Below the pieces are notes generated by a model that saw only the letters and a program-made list of their open reading frames with translations, did no database searches and had not been told where the DNA came from. From Linum tenue (taxonomy: Eukaryota; Streptophyta; Magnoliopsida; Malpighiales; Linaceae), in contig CAMGYJ010000002.1 of assembly GCA_946122785.1 (NCBI GenBank), positions 25,890,492 to 25,954,491 of the forward strand: a DNA stretch of 64,000 bases. The letters run 5' to 3'. Below are positions 22,769-35,394 of the stretch, one piece after another (positions within the stretch are counted from its first letter, which is position 1; the number at the start of each line of letters is the position of its first letter). The position numbers were made by a program, and so were the translations under genes.

Positions 22769-23095
22769 GGGTTAATACCTTATTTTGGCCCGAAGTATGA
22801 CTATGTAATCAACTTTGGTCAGTGGTTTCAGAAATTAACATCCTGGCCTCAACTATGCAGCATATAGACTCAATTGGTCGGAAGCGTGGTTTGACCGTCA
22901 ATTTGGACGGTCAACGGTCCAACTCACTGCCATGTCAGCATCGAATAAATTAAAAAAAATCGAATTTTTAATGTCTCATTTTTATAATAATAAAATAACT
23001 TCCATAAAAATTAAAAAAATATACAAAAAAAAAGCCTTTGGAATTTAGATGATGCTTTGATCGAAAACCCAGTCCCCCAATCTGGGACTTTCTTC

Positions 23096-23641
23096 TAGGG
23101 ATGGCAAAAATATCCGGAACCGTGGATATCCGCTCGAATCCGACCTTATCGGGTAGGGTAAAACCCGAACTCGAAGAATTTTCAGTGGGTACGGGTAAAA
23201 CCCGAACCTGACTAATGCAGGTAATGGGTGGGCATGGTTTTCGCACTATCCAACCCGAACCCGACCGATTATACACATGCATATATATTTTTTCTAGAAA
23301 TGATTATTATTTTTCTCAAATTTTTTTATATTTAGCATACAAATTAATATTTTCATGACATTTTGTTGTGTTTAATTAATTTTCTTCATTCTAATGATCT
23401 ATTGTCGTACTTTTGCACTTATGTAATGTTAGAATATGTGTGAATGTTAACATGTTGATTGAAGTTATAAAGAAAAATTATTATCCATGGATAACCGTGG
23501 ATACCCGAAACCCGAATAGGTATGACATAGTTCTAATTTTTTACCCGATTCTTATGTGGGTATGGGTATGAGTAAAACCCGAACTCATTTGGGTAGGGTA
23601 ACGGATAATATCTGCCCCTACCCGACTCATTGCCATCCCTA
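23096..23641. mobile_element. hAT-type MITE nested in the Pack-MULE
   Basis: Ends TAGGGATGGCAA and TTGCCATCCCTA. Flanks CTTTCTTC (23088-23095) and CTATCTTC (23642-23649) are an 8-bp target duplication with one mismatch. The interior repeats cccgaac/gggtaaaac motifs near both ends, common in this MITE type. Confidence 0.85.
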
Positions 23642-23699
23642 CTATCTTCCCCTAATTAACAAATCAAAACCATTCCTCCTCAGCCTCAAATTATTTTGA

Positions 23700-23965
23700 G
23701 CTTGGGATATGGTGTGAAGAAATCTGGAAACTCTCGAGAGCAAATGAAGCTTTGTCAGGGAAGAAGGTGAGCTGGAGTTTCACTCCGGGTGCAAACAACT
23801 CCACGGCGCACTGGCTTGCCCATGCGACGTCGGATTGGGATCGGCAGTGGATAGCCCACCTTTGAACCGTCTCTGTCTAATGGAGGCCGATTTGAGGCCA
23901 AATGTATTGGGCCCAACTTGATTTTCTTAATAATATGAATCCAGGTTCCTATATAAAAAAAATTC
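23700..23965 (+). pseudogene. 3' end of a LINE-type RNase H, ending in an A tract
   Basis: Reads WSFTPGANNSTAHWLAHATS then DWDRQWIAHL and, after a frameshift, MEADLRPNVLGPT. This resembles the RNase H end of plant LINE-like or stand-alone RNase H sequences. Shortly after it comes an in-frame stop, aataatatgaat and a run of A (about 23957-23965), like the 3' end of a retroposed copy. Confidence 0.4.
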
Positions 23966-23969
23966 CCCC

Positions 23970-24218
23970 AATTCCCCTCCGCCGCCGCCGTCTGCAAGTC
24001 CTGAACTTCGAGTTCCATTTCCCGGAATTCCCTGCCTCCGAAAGCTCTCCTCCACCGTCTATAACCTCTTCGTCTTCATCACGGCTCGGATCGACCGACC
24101 AAGCACCACCAAACCTCCAGCTTTGCCAAGTATCGACAAGGCCCAACTGCCGGCTCACCGTCTTCGAACCCACCACTGGGTTCTGGTCCAAGCTTCCCAC
24201 TCTGCCAGTCAACGTGAA
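23970..24218 (+). pseudogene. Possible captured F-box/kelch fragment
   Basis: The plus-strand frame includes [20 protein letters not shown], similar to a kelch blade (RLTVYDPTTGxWxxLPxLP). It ends exactly where the antisense AdoMet decarboxylase piece begins. A short match, so only suggestive. Confidence 0.35.
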
Positions 24219-24419
24219 GAGGACGTACGAGTCGAGCTTGTCATTGGAGAGGCTCGAGACGATGGAGCACTTGGCCGCGTCAAGTAACAAGTCGATTTGG
24301 GAGCGAGTCAAGGCACGGATAAGTCCGTTGGGGTCCTTGAAAATCTGCACCTCCGAGAAGGAGATCTCGAGACGCTTCTCGAATCCTTCAAATCCGATTG
24401 GTGTGGTGTTGACCACCAT
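24219..24419 (-). pseudogene. Captured 5' part of S-adenosylmethionine decarboxylase
   Basis: The first 67 codons on the minus strand match the start of plant AdoMet decarboxylase (polyamine synthesis): [14 protein letters not shown], then [20 protein letters not shown] and [13 protein letters not shown]. The sequence leaves the family straight after DSYVL, just before the self-processing site (LSESS), so the pyruvoyl cofactor could never form. About 180 bp of leader-like sequence upstream (24420-24600) may also be captured. The frame stays open into unrelated sequence to 23949, giving a 156-codon chimeric frame. Confidence 0.9.
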
Positions 24420-24959
24420 TGCTTAATTTTGAAATTCCGAGATCTACAAAAGGGAGAGGGAGATGCAGAGTTGTTTTTCTGTTCTTATTCTTGAGGAGCT
24501 TGTTCTTGAGGGATTGAGAGAGGAAAAGTAATTCAAAGACAGAGAAGAAGCTGAAATTGGGAATTGAATCGAGAGAAATTAAAAGAACGTATGTTTGAGT
24601 AACCAGAAATCAGGGGGGGAAAGTAACCATAGAATCCTATCAAAATCTAGTCCCAATTTTGTTTAATTTTTAATTTTTATGATTTTTATTTTATTATTAT
24701 AATTTATTCGATGCTGACGTGGCAGTGAGCTGGACCGTTGATTCAAATTGACGGTCAAACCACGCGTCCGGCCAATTGAGTCTATATGCTGGGTAGTTGA
24801 GGCCATGATGTTAATTTATGAAACCACGGGCCAAAGTTGATTATATGATAATACTTCGGGCCAAAATAAGGTATTAACCCAATAACAAATGGTTAGTTGA
24901 TGGTCGACTTTGACTCATACCGGCCTTGTTGAACTTATATCATGTAATGTTAGCAAAAG

Positions 24960-24985
24960 CAAAATAATAATAATAATAATAATAA
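24960..24985. repeat. (AAT)n microsatellite
   Basis: ataataataataataataataa-type run just outside the Pack-MULE. Confidence 0.9.
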
Positions 24986-25449
24986 CTCTTCCCGGGTAAG
25001 AAAGTAGTTAAAAAATTCATCTGCATCTCTCCCAAAAATACGAATTAGTAAAATTAATTGGTTTATGACATAGTATGAAGTTGGTTTGATTATAACAATA
25101 TATGTTCAAATCCTCATGATGCTCAATATTAACAGATGATTTATAGCATAATGTATTACGAATCTATGCAAACTTCAAACTCATGAGCTGATTTTCGTTT
25201 AAAGGAACGTGCAAAAGAAGTGGTTAAGAGAAGGGAGAGGTTAGAGCTCGATCTAGTTTGAATACTTGTCTTCCAAACCATCATTCTTTTATGAAATTGC
25301 ATCCGACTTTTTGTATATTCAATTTCGTCTTCTTTTTCGATTTGGTATGGAAGCTTTGTTCTCACCTCCAGTACTAGTGCTTCAGAGACTAGGGCCTTGT
25401 TACAGCCTCTTCCGAGTATGCCATCAAAAGCAGCTTTATTAGCAAATTT

Positions 25450-25968
25450 TTCAAATATAGTCTATGTTTGGCCCGAATTTTAGAAGTGTTTTTCAACTTC
25501 AAAAGTCGAAGCAGAGCCAAATAGCTCTAAAAGCTCGGTTTTTGAAAAACCGAAAAGCGCTTTTGTATAACATAAAAACAGAAGCTCCGATTTGGAGATT
25601 CTGCGAAAAGCTGTTTAGAAAATAAAAGATTATCCTTACCATATCTTAATTTTATTCATAAAATATAATTTCAGTTTTTTATATCATTATAAAAATAAAA
25701 TAAATTATAAAATCATATTTTAAATATAAGAAAAATCTAACAAGATCCATTTCGACTACTTTTTATTGTTTAGAATTTAAATTTATATTCATATTTTATA
25801 TTATAAGTCTTTTATAATTAGTATACACAACCTCTCATATTAAAAAGCACTTCTAATAGTTTTCAACCTAACACTCCACTTCTTTTTTGAAAAATACTTT
25901 TTTAAAAGCTCCAACCAGAAGCTGCTTCTGCAAAAGTTATAGCAGAACCAAACTAGTCCATAGTTCAT
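25450..25968. mobile_element. Probable MITE with TTTGG-type ends
   Basis: The left end tctatgtttggcccgaattt and the right end ccaaactagtccatag are loosely inverted. Inner inverted motifs such as aaaagctc/gagcttttaaa and gaagtgtttttcaac/aaaagcacttc also pair. AT-rich, no frame. The target duplication was not resolved. Confidence 0.45.
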
Positions 25969-25969
25969 T

Positions 25970-27280
25970 GGAAACTTAAGCAAGGAACAGTTCTTTTATT
26001 TTTTTATTTTCTATTTTGAAAGTGGGAACCCTTTTTCATCTTTCTTTGGTGTAACTCCTTGAGCTGAGCTCGATGAGAGGAAATCTCACATCCAATTTTG
26101 AGGAGGACTCTATCTCAGTTTTCAGCCAAACACTCAATTGTTTGGTATACATCTCTTAACTACTCGAAATATAACGAACAACTGGTAAAAAAAATCATTC
26201 ATAAGAAACCGTCGAACATTTTTTTCCAAACATGCCAATCAAACAAGCTATGTCTTGTCGGCTGCATTATAACGTTAACATTGGCTAACAATGATGAAAC
26301 CGTGATTCAATCGTTTCATACGCTATATACCGCTTATTGTTTAGGAGGTTTTGCTAGTCGAACCGTCGATACGGTACGATTTTTCAATCCTTAAAAAAAC
26401 TCAAATGAAGTGAATGACATTTTGTTAATCAAAACCAAAACAGTGTATGGTTGAAAACTACATAAACTTTGATTTCAAACAAATGAATTATGATTGAATA
26501 AAATTAATGGAAGAGAAGAAATTGAGTGCGAGAGGACATCAAACTAATTTTAACCAGACTGGTTGGCTTTGTTGGATGTCAATGCTTGTTGTGTCATAAT
26601 ATACTCGTTTCAGGACACATTCATCGGTGATATGTATTTTTCTTATTAAACTCACATTATTTCACATATAATATCAGCGATTATCTTATTACTAGAACCA
26701 GCATCGATCGGTACTATTACAACATTGCAGAATTGTGATTTAATTAATTTTTGTAAATTGTAAATTTGATCTTGATTGTAAATCGTTGAATAAGAGATCC
26801 TTGATCCGATGGTCATCAAGCTTTGTTCAAACATAAGTTTGCACTTGCCCTTGTCGGTGTAAATGTGGAGAATCTCCCACCAAATTTAGCATATGTTCAT
26901 GATTGTCTGTAAAGCGACGGCCACCAAATACACATTCCGGGGAAAAGGCTCTTCTTGGTTGCATTGCATCAAATACAGTTTAGCTCAAACCACAAGGATT
27001 GAATATTCTTGACAGATGGTCAAGGGTAAAGTATTAACCTGCAACCCAAGTCATCTGGAAAAAGAAGTGAGCCCAAGAACAATCTGAACAGCAGACAAAG
27101 ATCGAGAACATATGCTTTGCACCAGAAGCAAAGAAACCCCAAAAAGCTAAAGAAACAAAGAACTAAAGAGGAAACAGAGCTCAAAGCATGGAAAAGCTTC
27201 ACTTCCACAGATTGCAAACTTGGCCTACAAAACCCCCCATCTCCCCTCCACGCTATTCTCAAAATCCAACTGAAGGTTTC
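25970..27280. other. No gene seen upstream of the phytocyanin gene
   Basis: AT-rich intergenic sequence. The open frame at 26098-26394 has no recognisable domain and no support. The last 250 bp are probably promoter and 5' UTR of the next gene; a CTT/CAT microsatellite lies at 27290-27340. Confidence 0.5.
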
Positions 27281-27341
27281 GGCCTCATCCTTCTTCTTCT
27301 TCATCATCATCATCATCATCATCCTATCTTCTTCATCATCA

Positions 27342-28089
27342 ATGGCAAGAACGATCCAGAGACCGATCGGAATGCTGGGACTCACCTGTCTCGTGCTGCT
27401 GTCGCTTCAGCAAACTAGTGCATTCCAGTTCACCATTGGTGGTGCCAAAGGTTGGACGGTTCCTGATAATTCCTCCGGCTTGAGTTACAATTCTTGGGCC
27501 GAAAGCAACCGGTTCTCCACCGGAGACTCCATTTGTAAGTTGATTACTTCATAAAAAGTTTCCTTCTTCGCCAAGCAAATGGAAGTGCTCTGATGTTGTT
27601 GGCTGATAATGGGTTTGTCTTTGTTGGCCGTTTCGATGACGATCTTATGCAGTGTTTGTGTACAACGCTGAACACGACTCGGTGCTGGAGGTGAGCAAGG
27701 GTGACTACGACAGCTGCACCACAACTTCCCCAGTCGGGACCTACTCCGACGGCCACACCCTCTACACTTTCAAGCACTCTGGCGCTCACTACTTCATCAG
27801 CGGCAACAAAGACAACTGCCTGAAGAACGAGAAGGTTGTCGTGGTCGTGTTGGCCGACAGGAGCAAGAACGGAACAGCACCTGCTGCTTCCCCGCCATCT
27901 CCGACTCCACCATCACCTGCCCCAGCCATCGATCAGTCACCTCCAGCGGGGATAGTTCAGGTCACCCCTACTCAACCTCCTGAGGGCGAGATGCCCAACA
28001 ATGGAGGGCTGTCTTCCATGGCTGCAGCAGCAGGGATCATCGGTTCAGTCGGAGCTTTCCTAGCATCGTCCCTCGTGCTGGCATTCTGA
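27342..28089 (+). CDS. Early nodulin-like phytocyanin, GPI-anchored
   Basis: Two exons, 27342-27534 and 27653-28089, with GTAAGT donor and TGCAG acceptor; 209 aa. The N-terminus is a signal peptide (LGLTCLVLLSLQQTSA). The plastocyanin-like domain starts FQFTIGGAKGWTVP and runs through the NSWAESNRFSTGDSI box. Two cysteines (DSC and DNC) can form the fold disulfide. The copper-binding Cys and second His are absent: the loop reads YFISGNKDNC, so as in early nodulin-like proteins it should not bind copper. A Pro/Ser/Ala-rich arabinogalactan-type stretch (SPPSPTPPSPAPA) and a hydrophobic tail (GLSSMAAAAGIIGSVGAF) signal a GPI anchor at the outer plasma membrane. Exact in-planta role unknown. The single intron is at the usual family position. 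Confidence 0.93.
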
Positions 28090-28957
28090 TTATTGGTTCC
28101 AGAGACAGGGTTCTTCACCTTCATGGTTCATTCAAAAGTTGGGTTTCGTCGATTTTACTTCTTTTGTTTTACTACTGTTATTCTCCTTGGGTTGGACATC
28201 CTGTGGCATTTCACCAAGTTTGTTCACCACCCAGAGGCTCAGTGCTTTGATTCTCGCTGGGTGTTTCGGAGATATTCCCATTGTTTGTATTCGAATATTT
28301 GTTCGTCGTGGAGATGGTAATAGAGATTATGAACTAAGCTGGTTGGTGTGCATTTCAAGAGCATGTTTGTATAGAAAACGAAATAACTGAAAGAGACGAG
28401 GAGCGTTTTACTCGTACCTTCTGCATTTCAACTCTGCTTCTTCTTTTCACGCTCAGTACCCAGCCATTTTACCAGCATCTACATTCCTTACAGTGAAACC
28501 GTGTTTCAAGGAGATGTCGGGTGTGAAATCGACAGCCAAGCTCCATACACTTCGTGTTCCCAACTTCAACAATCGGGCAAAGGACCTGCAAAAGTATGAC
28601 AAGAGGCCTCCAAAGACAAAGCTAACAAGTTAACTAAGACTCATAAGATTCTTCGACAATCTATTTTCCGGGTCATAAATCCATCATCATAACAGAAATT
28701 GATGACTATCATAAGCACTATATCTAAACCAGAGCACGAAAAGACGGGCACATATAGGGTAGACAGTACACCAGCTATAACTGAAGGCGAATTTTGCTGA
28801 ACGTTCTTCATGGTGGTATATTATGGAAAGTATCCCACAAATAACTGTTCTATGCTCTTCTTTCTTGCTATATGCTAATTAACAACCCTGTGATTCAAAA
28901 CTTTGGAATCTTTACACAGAAACTAACATAACATTTCATGTCATCTCTTCCTTCCTA
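28090..28957. other. Convergent 3' regions of two genes
   Basis: 3' UTR of the phytocyanin gene (28090-28390) and, reading back, of the PDI gene (to about 28750). Short frames here show no domain. Confidence 0.5.
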
Positions 28958-31900
28958 TCAAAAATTTTTGCCTAGCTCCACTTTCTTCACTAGCCTGATC
29001 GTGTTGTGCAGTATCGAGTCCAATATTCCCGCAACCTGAAACCAAAGGAGGTGCAATTAAGACCAGAGCTATTGAAACATGAGTAAGACGAAGAAAGAAC
29101 TGAACCACGATATGAAAGAGAACCAACCGTGAATATTCCACCAATTATGGCACACACATTGGTGATAAAATGTGAAAATGAATTCGGAAGTTCAGTGATC
29201 AGAACCTGACAGCAATTGAGAAAGGTCACGAGTCAAACCGATGAACATTTCAAGACATAGGTAGGATCCAGCTATTTCTTTGTTCTAATTTTTTTCAGTT
29301 GAAATAGAAAACTGGTAAGAGCTATAGGTTGAGATGTCTATTTTTTTTCCTTCCTTTCTACAAGTTAAAGACAGTAGGTTTGTCACTATACCTGCATAGG
29401 AGAGAGCTCAAAATGGAATTTTGCAACAGGTATATCCACGCTCTCTGCCAAACTGCTGTGGGCTGTATACTCATACTCTTCTATTATCGTGTGTTCACGA
29501 GATCCTTTCATTGATACCACCTCTGTTTTAACGATTTGAAGATAATGCTCTATCTGAGAAGTGCAAAAGCAAACAAACATACAAATCGTTATGACCCACG
29601 ACACATGGAATCAACTGATTTTCCATGACTGATTACTGTAAAAACTATAGCAGTATTAACCACAAAAGGAAGAACAAAGGATAGTGAAGCCAAATACAGA
29701 AACACAACCCTTTCTACAGCTCATAATGCTTTTGCTAATGGTTTTGCCTTATATCCAGAGAAATGTGAGGTTATATGACCCACAGCTTCTGTAGGCAAAG
29801 GCAACCTCTTTCCACAGGAAGAGTTCTTCTGACTAATATAACACGGCAACTGGAATATCCGGTGAAATATCAATCTTACGAGAGTTGCATGTAAGCAAAC
29901 TTACAGTGACATTAGCACCTATATCACGCTGATTAACAAATGCTTGCCCATTCAACTTGTCGTGACTCCGACCAATATATGGCATCAATCGCTTGGCCTC
30001 AACCATTGCCTTGGCTGAAAATTTCATGCCAAACGATAGATGGGAAACAACGTGTGACATGTTCATCAGGGAAGTATCAAAGGAATGGGATCCTGAACGA
30101 GCTGAAATGATGAGGTTCCCAGGAACCTGCAAAAAGATTACATGAAATCAACTTACATGTCAGAGTGGAGCAATAAATTAGCTACAAGTAATTCCTGGCA
30201 TGATCAACTTCTATATCCCCGTAATTTGAATGCCCTTTTTCTTGTCATTATAATGTCCAGAGAATAGAAAGGACAAACATTATTCACCAAAAGATATATA
30301 GAGGGACATACATTAAATATGATATATTGTGTAAAATAAATACACCACAGCTTAGACAGTTAAAGAGAACTGCATCAGTACTTCTGCAAGGAAAAGGTAC
30401 CTTTTTAACACGCACATATCCCTCAACTCTACATCCTCCAGTTGAGGGTGCAGGTCGTTTAATGCTCTGAGTTGAATTGTCTGGCTTGTGATGTAAAGCT
30501 GGAATAGGTGCAACAAGATTTTCCATAGTCTGTATAAAGGTAAAATGTACACATGAGCGCAGGACTTGGCTAAGAGTAAGTCTGTTCACTGTTCCACTGT
30601 AAGAAAACAAAATGCCACTATACCTGCACCAAGGTCTCAGTATCACGATCCCCATAGTAGGACTCATGCTCATGGTGTCCGTGTTCATCCCTGTCACAGT
30701 GAAATGTGTCGCATTAGCTGGGTCATAGAAAAGGATGAACGCTGCAAAGCTAAATCATCAAAAAATGCAATGAGCTCCGACCCTTGCATATTTGTATGAA
30801 GCAAAAAGAGAGAACATTGACAGATGAAAAGACTCAAAGATATAAATGTTACCTGACATCACTTCCCTTGCGAAAAATGCGAATGGAGGGATACCCTTGG
30901 ATGTGATGCCTGAGATAAAAGGAAAAACGGGATAAATAACTAATAAATGATTACCATGCTACCAATACTAAATCACGGCTTCAACTGTAAACTCAGAAGA
31001 CACTACATCTGAAAAGACTTCATTCTTTCTATTTCTCTTTTCATTTTGACCTTAAGAAATAGCGAGGGAGATAATGGATACACAGATTAGCAAGAGTTTT
31101 AATTTTTAAATCGCAAAGTAAGATCGGAAAAAAAGTCCATTCTAGTTCTGAGCGTCGCCACAGAGGGAGGATTTATAGAACACAGTCAGTACCTCCTACA
31201 TAATTCACCTTCTTCAGTGCAATCCACTTTGGCCAAAATGATGCGTCCATCAGTTTCAGGGTCGTATCTGTTAAAAATAAGAGCAATGAGGGAACCAGAT
31301 ACCCTTAGATCTGCTCAAGAAATCATGGATAAAAAACAATGAAACAAGAAACTTTTTAACAACAAAAAAATATGATTGAAACCTTTCCGCCATAATTTTA
31401 GATGCCTTTTCCCAAGAAGGTTTCTGAAATGAGTAAGAGATGAAGTTAGAAATGCAAAAGTAAAACATCAGATAACCAGAAGCACATTATGGTTCATCAA
31501 GTTTAACGTAGTACTTTCACGACAAGATGAAAATATAATTAAAAATCGTAGCAGGAATTTATCAACAATATTAATAGGATTCTACCAAGCGATTGCTCCA
31601 GTAGCACCAAGGAGCATAGAAATTGACAACCAATATCGGAAACCTGGAAACAAAAGAAAAACACATGGGAACGGGGTCGTGTCAGTTGAACCACCAAGCA
31701 TGAAATCTCTTCACAGTATTAACCTTAGATCAGCACACTACTTACTGATTTGAGTAAACATCAAAATTCCGAGCACTGAGTGTCACAGAACCCTCACCCT
31801 CATGTTCACCAACATACTCATCATGCTTAATGAGCTGCATAATAGGGCCTGAGTGAAACTCAGCACCAGTGGGCTTTAGATCGTGATCTATAGAGTATTT

Positions 31901-34277
31901 TCTGACTGTTTTTGTAATGTTTAACCTGTTCTGAATACAAGAACTTGAAAGAATCAGGCAGGACTCCACTATGAAGAGTACAATAACAAGCTTTGTATAG
32001 CTGAGGTAAGGTATGGGATAAAGTAAAATGACATAATACATAAGGAAGCCAAGTTCTGGACAACAGTTCAGGACCCAAATAAAACCACATCCAACACATA
32101 CGCATAATAACTTTAGTTTGTAAAATTTTAATAAATCGAACGAACTTTCAGAAGATTGCACAACTATATTTGGATTCCGTGCTAGAAGAGATTAACAAAC
32201 TTAGGTTCAAAAGAAACATTCTTTGTGCTTTAATCTTCAGACAAATTCATCTTTGACCAAAATTACCAAACACTAATATGGTAATTGGAAACATTGACAT
32301 TTCTCCCCGTAAAAATATAATAAGATGATGTATCATAAACTTACAGTTCCTAACACATCGCTCACGTCAACTGCTGCAAATTCACATGAGAGGGCTGGAA
32401 AACTACAGAAATGCGACGGTTGTTAGTCCAGAATTAAACAATAGGTAAAAAGAAAGCTTCAGAGTACAAGTTACAGAGAACTGAAACAATTGAAGAGAAG
32501 CATAAGAACTGCTTGACATGACTTGAAGACTATGCTTCAGACATGAAGGTGTCAAATTGAAACATGAATACTGACAGCATGCACTTCTAGACCACGTTTA
32601 GCCTGGACTTTTCCGGGACAATGGACCTCCCACTGTAAATAATGGGTACGATAATTGTACATGTATTCAACAGTATCAATCATACTTAATAGTGGATTTA
32701 AAAAATGATATATGTTACATTAAGAATTCTGACATATTTGAGGTCCCGCATGAGCAATAATGCAAAATCGAGCTTTTATTTCTGAACAACAAGCATGCTC
32801 CTTGTTAACCTACTTATTAGGAAAATGAAAAAACAAAAATAAGAGAGACTGATGATTTCTTTTCCAAAAAGAAGACATGAAATGTGAACAACACATTGAA
32901 TTATTGGCAATATACTTGTAATAGTTTGGTTAAACTGTTTTTTGAAATTCTGTTGAACATGACAGTCAAGCTAATAGGAAAGACATGATTTATTACTGAT
33001 CTGATAAAGCCTCGAGACATTACAGGAACAATTTAGGACTCCGGGTTCTAATTTAATTACCGATGGATGAACAATTAACAGTATACTTCTCTTCTCTAGT
33101 CCACTGCAACAGAACTCAACAGAATCTCATATACTAATACACAGAACCTGGTACAAAGGAAATCACTGTTAAGATAAGATAGGCCTACTCTTGTGTGTTT
33201 TATTTACCTGATATTAAAATCAATGCGTAAAAAGTCGCCATCGGTACTCTTGTCTACAATCACAGATGTAGAGGTGTTTACTGCTAGATAGTTACTCAGT
33301 TCCTGTAATGATCAACATGTTAGATTACATTCCCAGCACCAAATGTCTAACAAAATTAAAGAATGTCTCAGGATCGACATTGGCGAGTATTTGCTCATCA
33401 ACTGATAATACCCAATCACGGTTTACACGCTGATAACCTTAATTTCCTATAAATATGTAGAAGTAACCTACCATTCCAAAAAGAAAAACCATGGCCAGTG
33501 CAGCTACAATGGATAGTCCAGCACCGGATAATGATGCTTCAGTCAAATCTCTGGGGATTTTCCTGCACACCAAAATCAACCATTAGAAGGAAAAAGAGAA
33601 TAAGAAGAGACATACAGAAAGCGGAACCTGGCAACCTGCACCCTTTTTGGGAGATTAAGGAACAAACGATTCTCTAACGGACTCATTTAGTCAAGCAAAG
33701 TAAGGGAAAAGGTAACTAACGAACAGATTTTAACTTCCTCTCATTCTAGTTAAGTTTCCTATCTCGAGTAATTTTCCTACACGAGAACTGCAGCAAGGAA
33801 CGTTCATCAAGTGTTCTAGCTCCAAAACAAAAGGCTACCGAATTTCTTAGCAATACGAAAAAAATTGCACAAAATTCCAATTGACAGGTCACTTGAGTAG
33901 TATTCTTTCTGGCATTGCAGAATTCTGGCGCAGATGCGAAGCAAGTAGTCATGGAAACGAGCTAATGGGATCAAACATGCGCTATGCAACAGGAAACCAA
34001 ATGCAGTATGCGAGCCTAGAACAAGCTAGGAAAACAGAGTCGGATCGGAACGCATTCCTCCACGAGGAGAACACTCGACAGCGCCAGAAGGCACCGATCA
34101 TGCATTAGATAGAAAGAAGAAAAACGAAATGGACGAGCGATTGTCGCCGGGTTCCAATGCTCTGGACGCGGCCGGCGACGCAATTCAGAATTCTAGATCC
34201 GTCGAGAACCGGAATGCCGCTGAGATAAAAACGAGGAACGGGAAGGAAATGAGGAGGAAAAACCTGTAGAAATCCAT
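28958..34277 (-). CDS. Protein disulfide-isomerase 5-4-type (thioredoxin plus ERGIC domains)
   Basis: Fifteen exons in consistent phase, 469 aa: 34264-34277, 33472-33562, 33208-33302, 32345-32402, 31746-31930, 31586-31643, 31383-31423, 31193-31267, 30853-30909, 30624-30690, 30401-30529, 29905-30126, 29392-29553, 29128-29205, 28958-29035. Starts MDFYRKIPRDLTEASLSGAG with a transmembrane helix (LSIVAALAMVFLFGM). The ERGIC-type lumenal part is split by a thioredoxin domain (FPILVVNFYAPWCYWS). A second membrane helix (ITNVCAIIGGIFTVAGIL) lies near the end, which is KKVELGKNF. The active site is CYWS, one Cys instead of CxxC, so isomerase or trapping activity is more likely than dithiol oxidation. 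Expected to cycle between ER and Golgi. Exon 1 codes for only four complete residues. Confidence 0.95.
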
Positions 34278-34667
34278 GGATTTCAGCCTGCTCGACGAAA
34301 GGCCCGCCATGGCTGGCAATCTCCAGAGCGTTCGAGCAGCGGATTGGAGAAAGGGAAGACTAGGAAGAGAGTGAAGCCGGGAAATGGAGGAGAAAGAGTC
34401 GGAAAATGAGAATAGATCTGTTGGGCTGGCTGGCTTGATAATGAATTTATGATTGATCGTCAGAGGCTAGAGGAGGAGGGGTATAGATAATAGGAGGACG
34501 AAAAGGAGTCGGAGGCGGAGGCCGTAAGCATGAGGAATTCAGGAAATGGAAATTCGCCCATTCATGGAACTGTTTTTTTTTTTTTTTTTAATTATTAACA
34601 CTCTGAATATGAATTTTGCAATCTACTCCAACCTCTTTGTATTTTTTATCTTTTATTATCTAAACAC
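34278..34667. promoter_or_regulatory. 5' UTR and promoter of the PDI gene
   Basis: GA/AG-rich leader, then a T tract of about 18 at 34571-34589. No TATA box could be assigned with confidence. Confidence 0.4.
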
Positions 34668-35302
34668 CAATGCAGTCAAAAGCGCGATTCTACCTAGAAG
34701 CGGAAAAGGGGTAAAATCGTAAAACGTCGAATCAAAGCGTAAAAGCGTAAGTTTTTGACGCATACTGAAAAATAACTAAAAATATATTAAGTAGGACATA
34801 TGCTATGCAAAATATGAATGCACAGAATTTAGATAAGTTAATAAATACATGTGATTCATGTTTTAAGTAGAGCAACTTATATCATCTTAATAATAAGTTC
34901 GTAAACATAAATTTTAACGATAAGCCACTTTTCCCTCTATGCTAATGAATTTGGGAAAACCCTAGCTGGTGAATTAGATTACTCTATTGAAGTAGAATGC
35001 ATCCAAGTACCTATATATATCTTTTAATCTCAAATGTATCATATTGTTAGTGATTTACTTTAAAAATATACTTTTCATAATTAATTTCATGAAAAGAATA
35101 CTCATTTAGTGAACTAAAAGCGTAAAAACGTAAAGCGTTTTGGTGAACTAGAACCGTAAAACCGTAAGTTTTTAAGCTTTAAAGCGCAATTTAGTACGAT
35201 TTTATACATTTAAGTTTTTATATGGAAACGAAAGCGTTTTGATGACCCAAAAGCGTAAAATCGTAAGTTTTTAAGTTTTAAAGCGCGATTTTGACTGCAT
35301 TG
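34668..35302. mobile_element. hAT-type MITE upstream of the PDI gene
   Basis: Perfect 8-bp target duplication CTAAACAC at 34660-34667 and 35303-35310. Inverted ends caatgcagtcaaaagcgcga and tcgcgctttaaaac... read from the right. The interior repeats gcgtaaaa/cgtaagtttttaag motifs. No coding capacity. Confidence 0.88.
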
Positions 35303-35394
35303 CTAAACACTACTATATGGAGGTTCTCCTCCTGCACCCTCCTCCTCATTCTCTTTTTCCTTACTCCTGCGCAGAGTACGGAAGGCCTTTATGG

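Larger units (their letters stand above)
22769..24880. mobile_element. Pack-MULE-like Mutator element carrying host gene fragments
   Basis: 2112 bp with long inverted ends. 22769-22985 starts gggttaataccttattttgg and matches the reverse complement of the right end up to 24880, roughly 85-90 percent by eye over about 200 bp. A perfect 9-bp target duplication, AATAACAAA, lies at 22760-22768 and 24881-24889. Long TIRs plus a 9-bp duplication define Mutator-like elements. No transposase inside: the interior holds a nested hAT MITE, an RNase H-like piece, a possible kelch-type piece and the start of an AdoMet decarboxylase gene, so it is non-autonomous. Confidence 0.92.

Noticed and set aside
23902..24426. 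174-codon plus-strand frame as one real gene
   Set aside because: Half of it is the antisense of the AdoMet decarboxylase fragment; only a short kelch-like part could be genuine.
26098..26394. 98-codon plus-strand frame
   Set aside because: No start context, domain, codon pattern or neighbour supports it.
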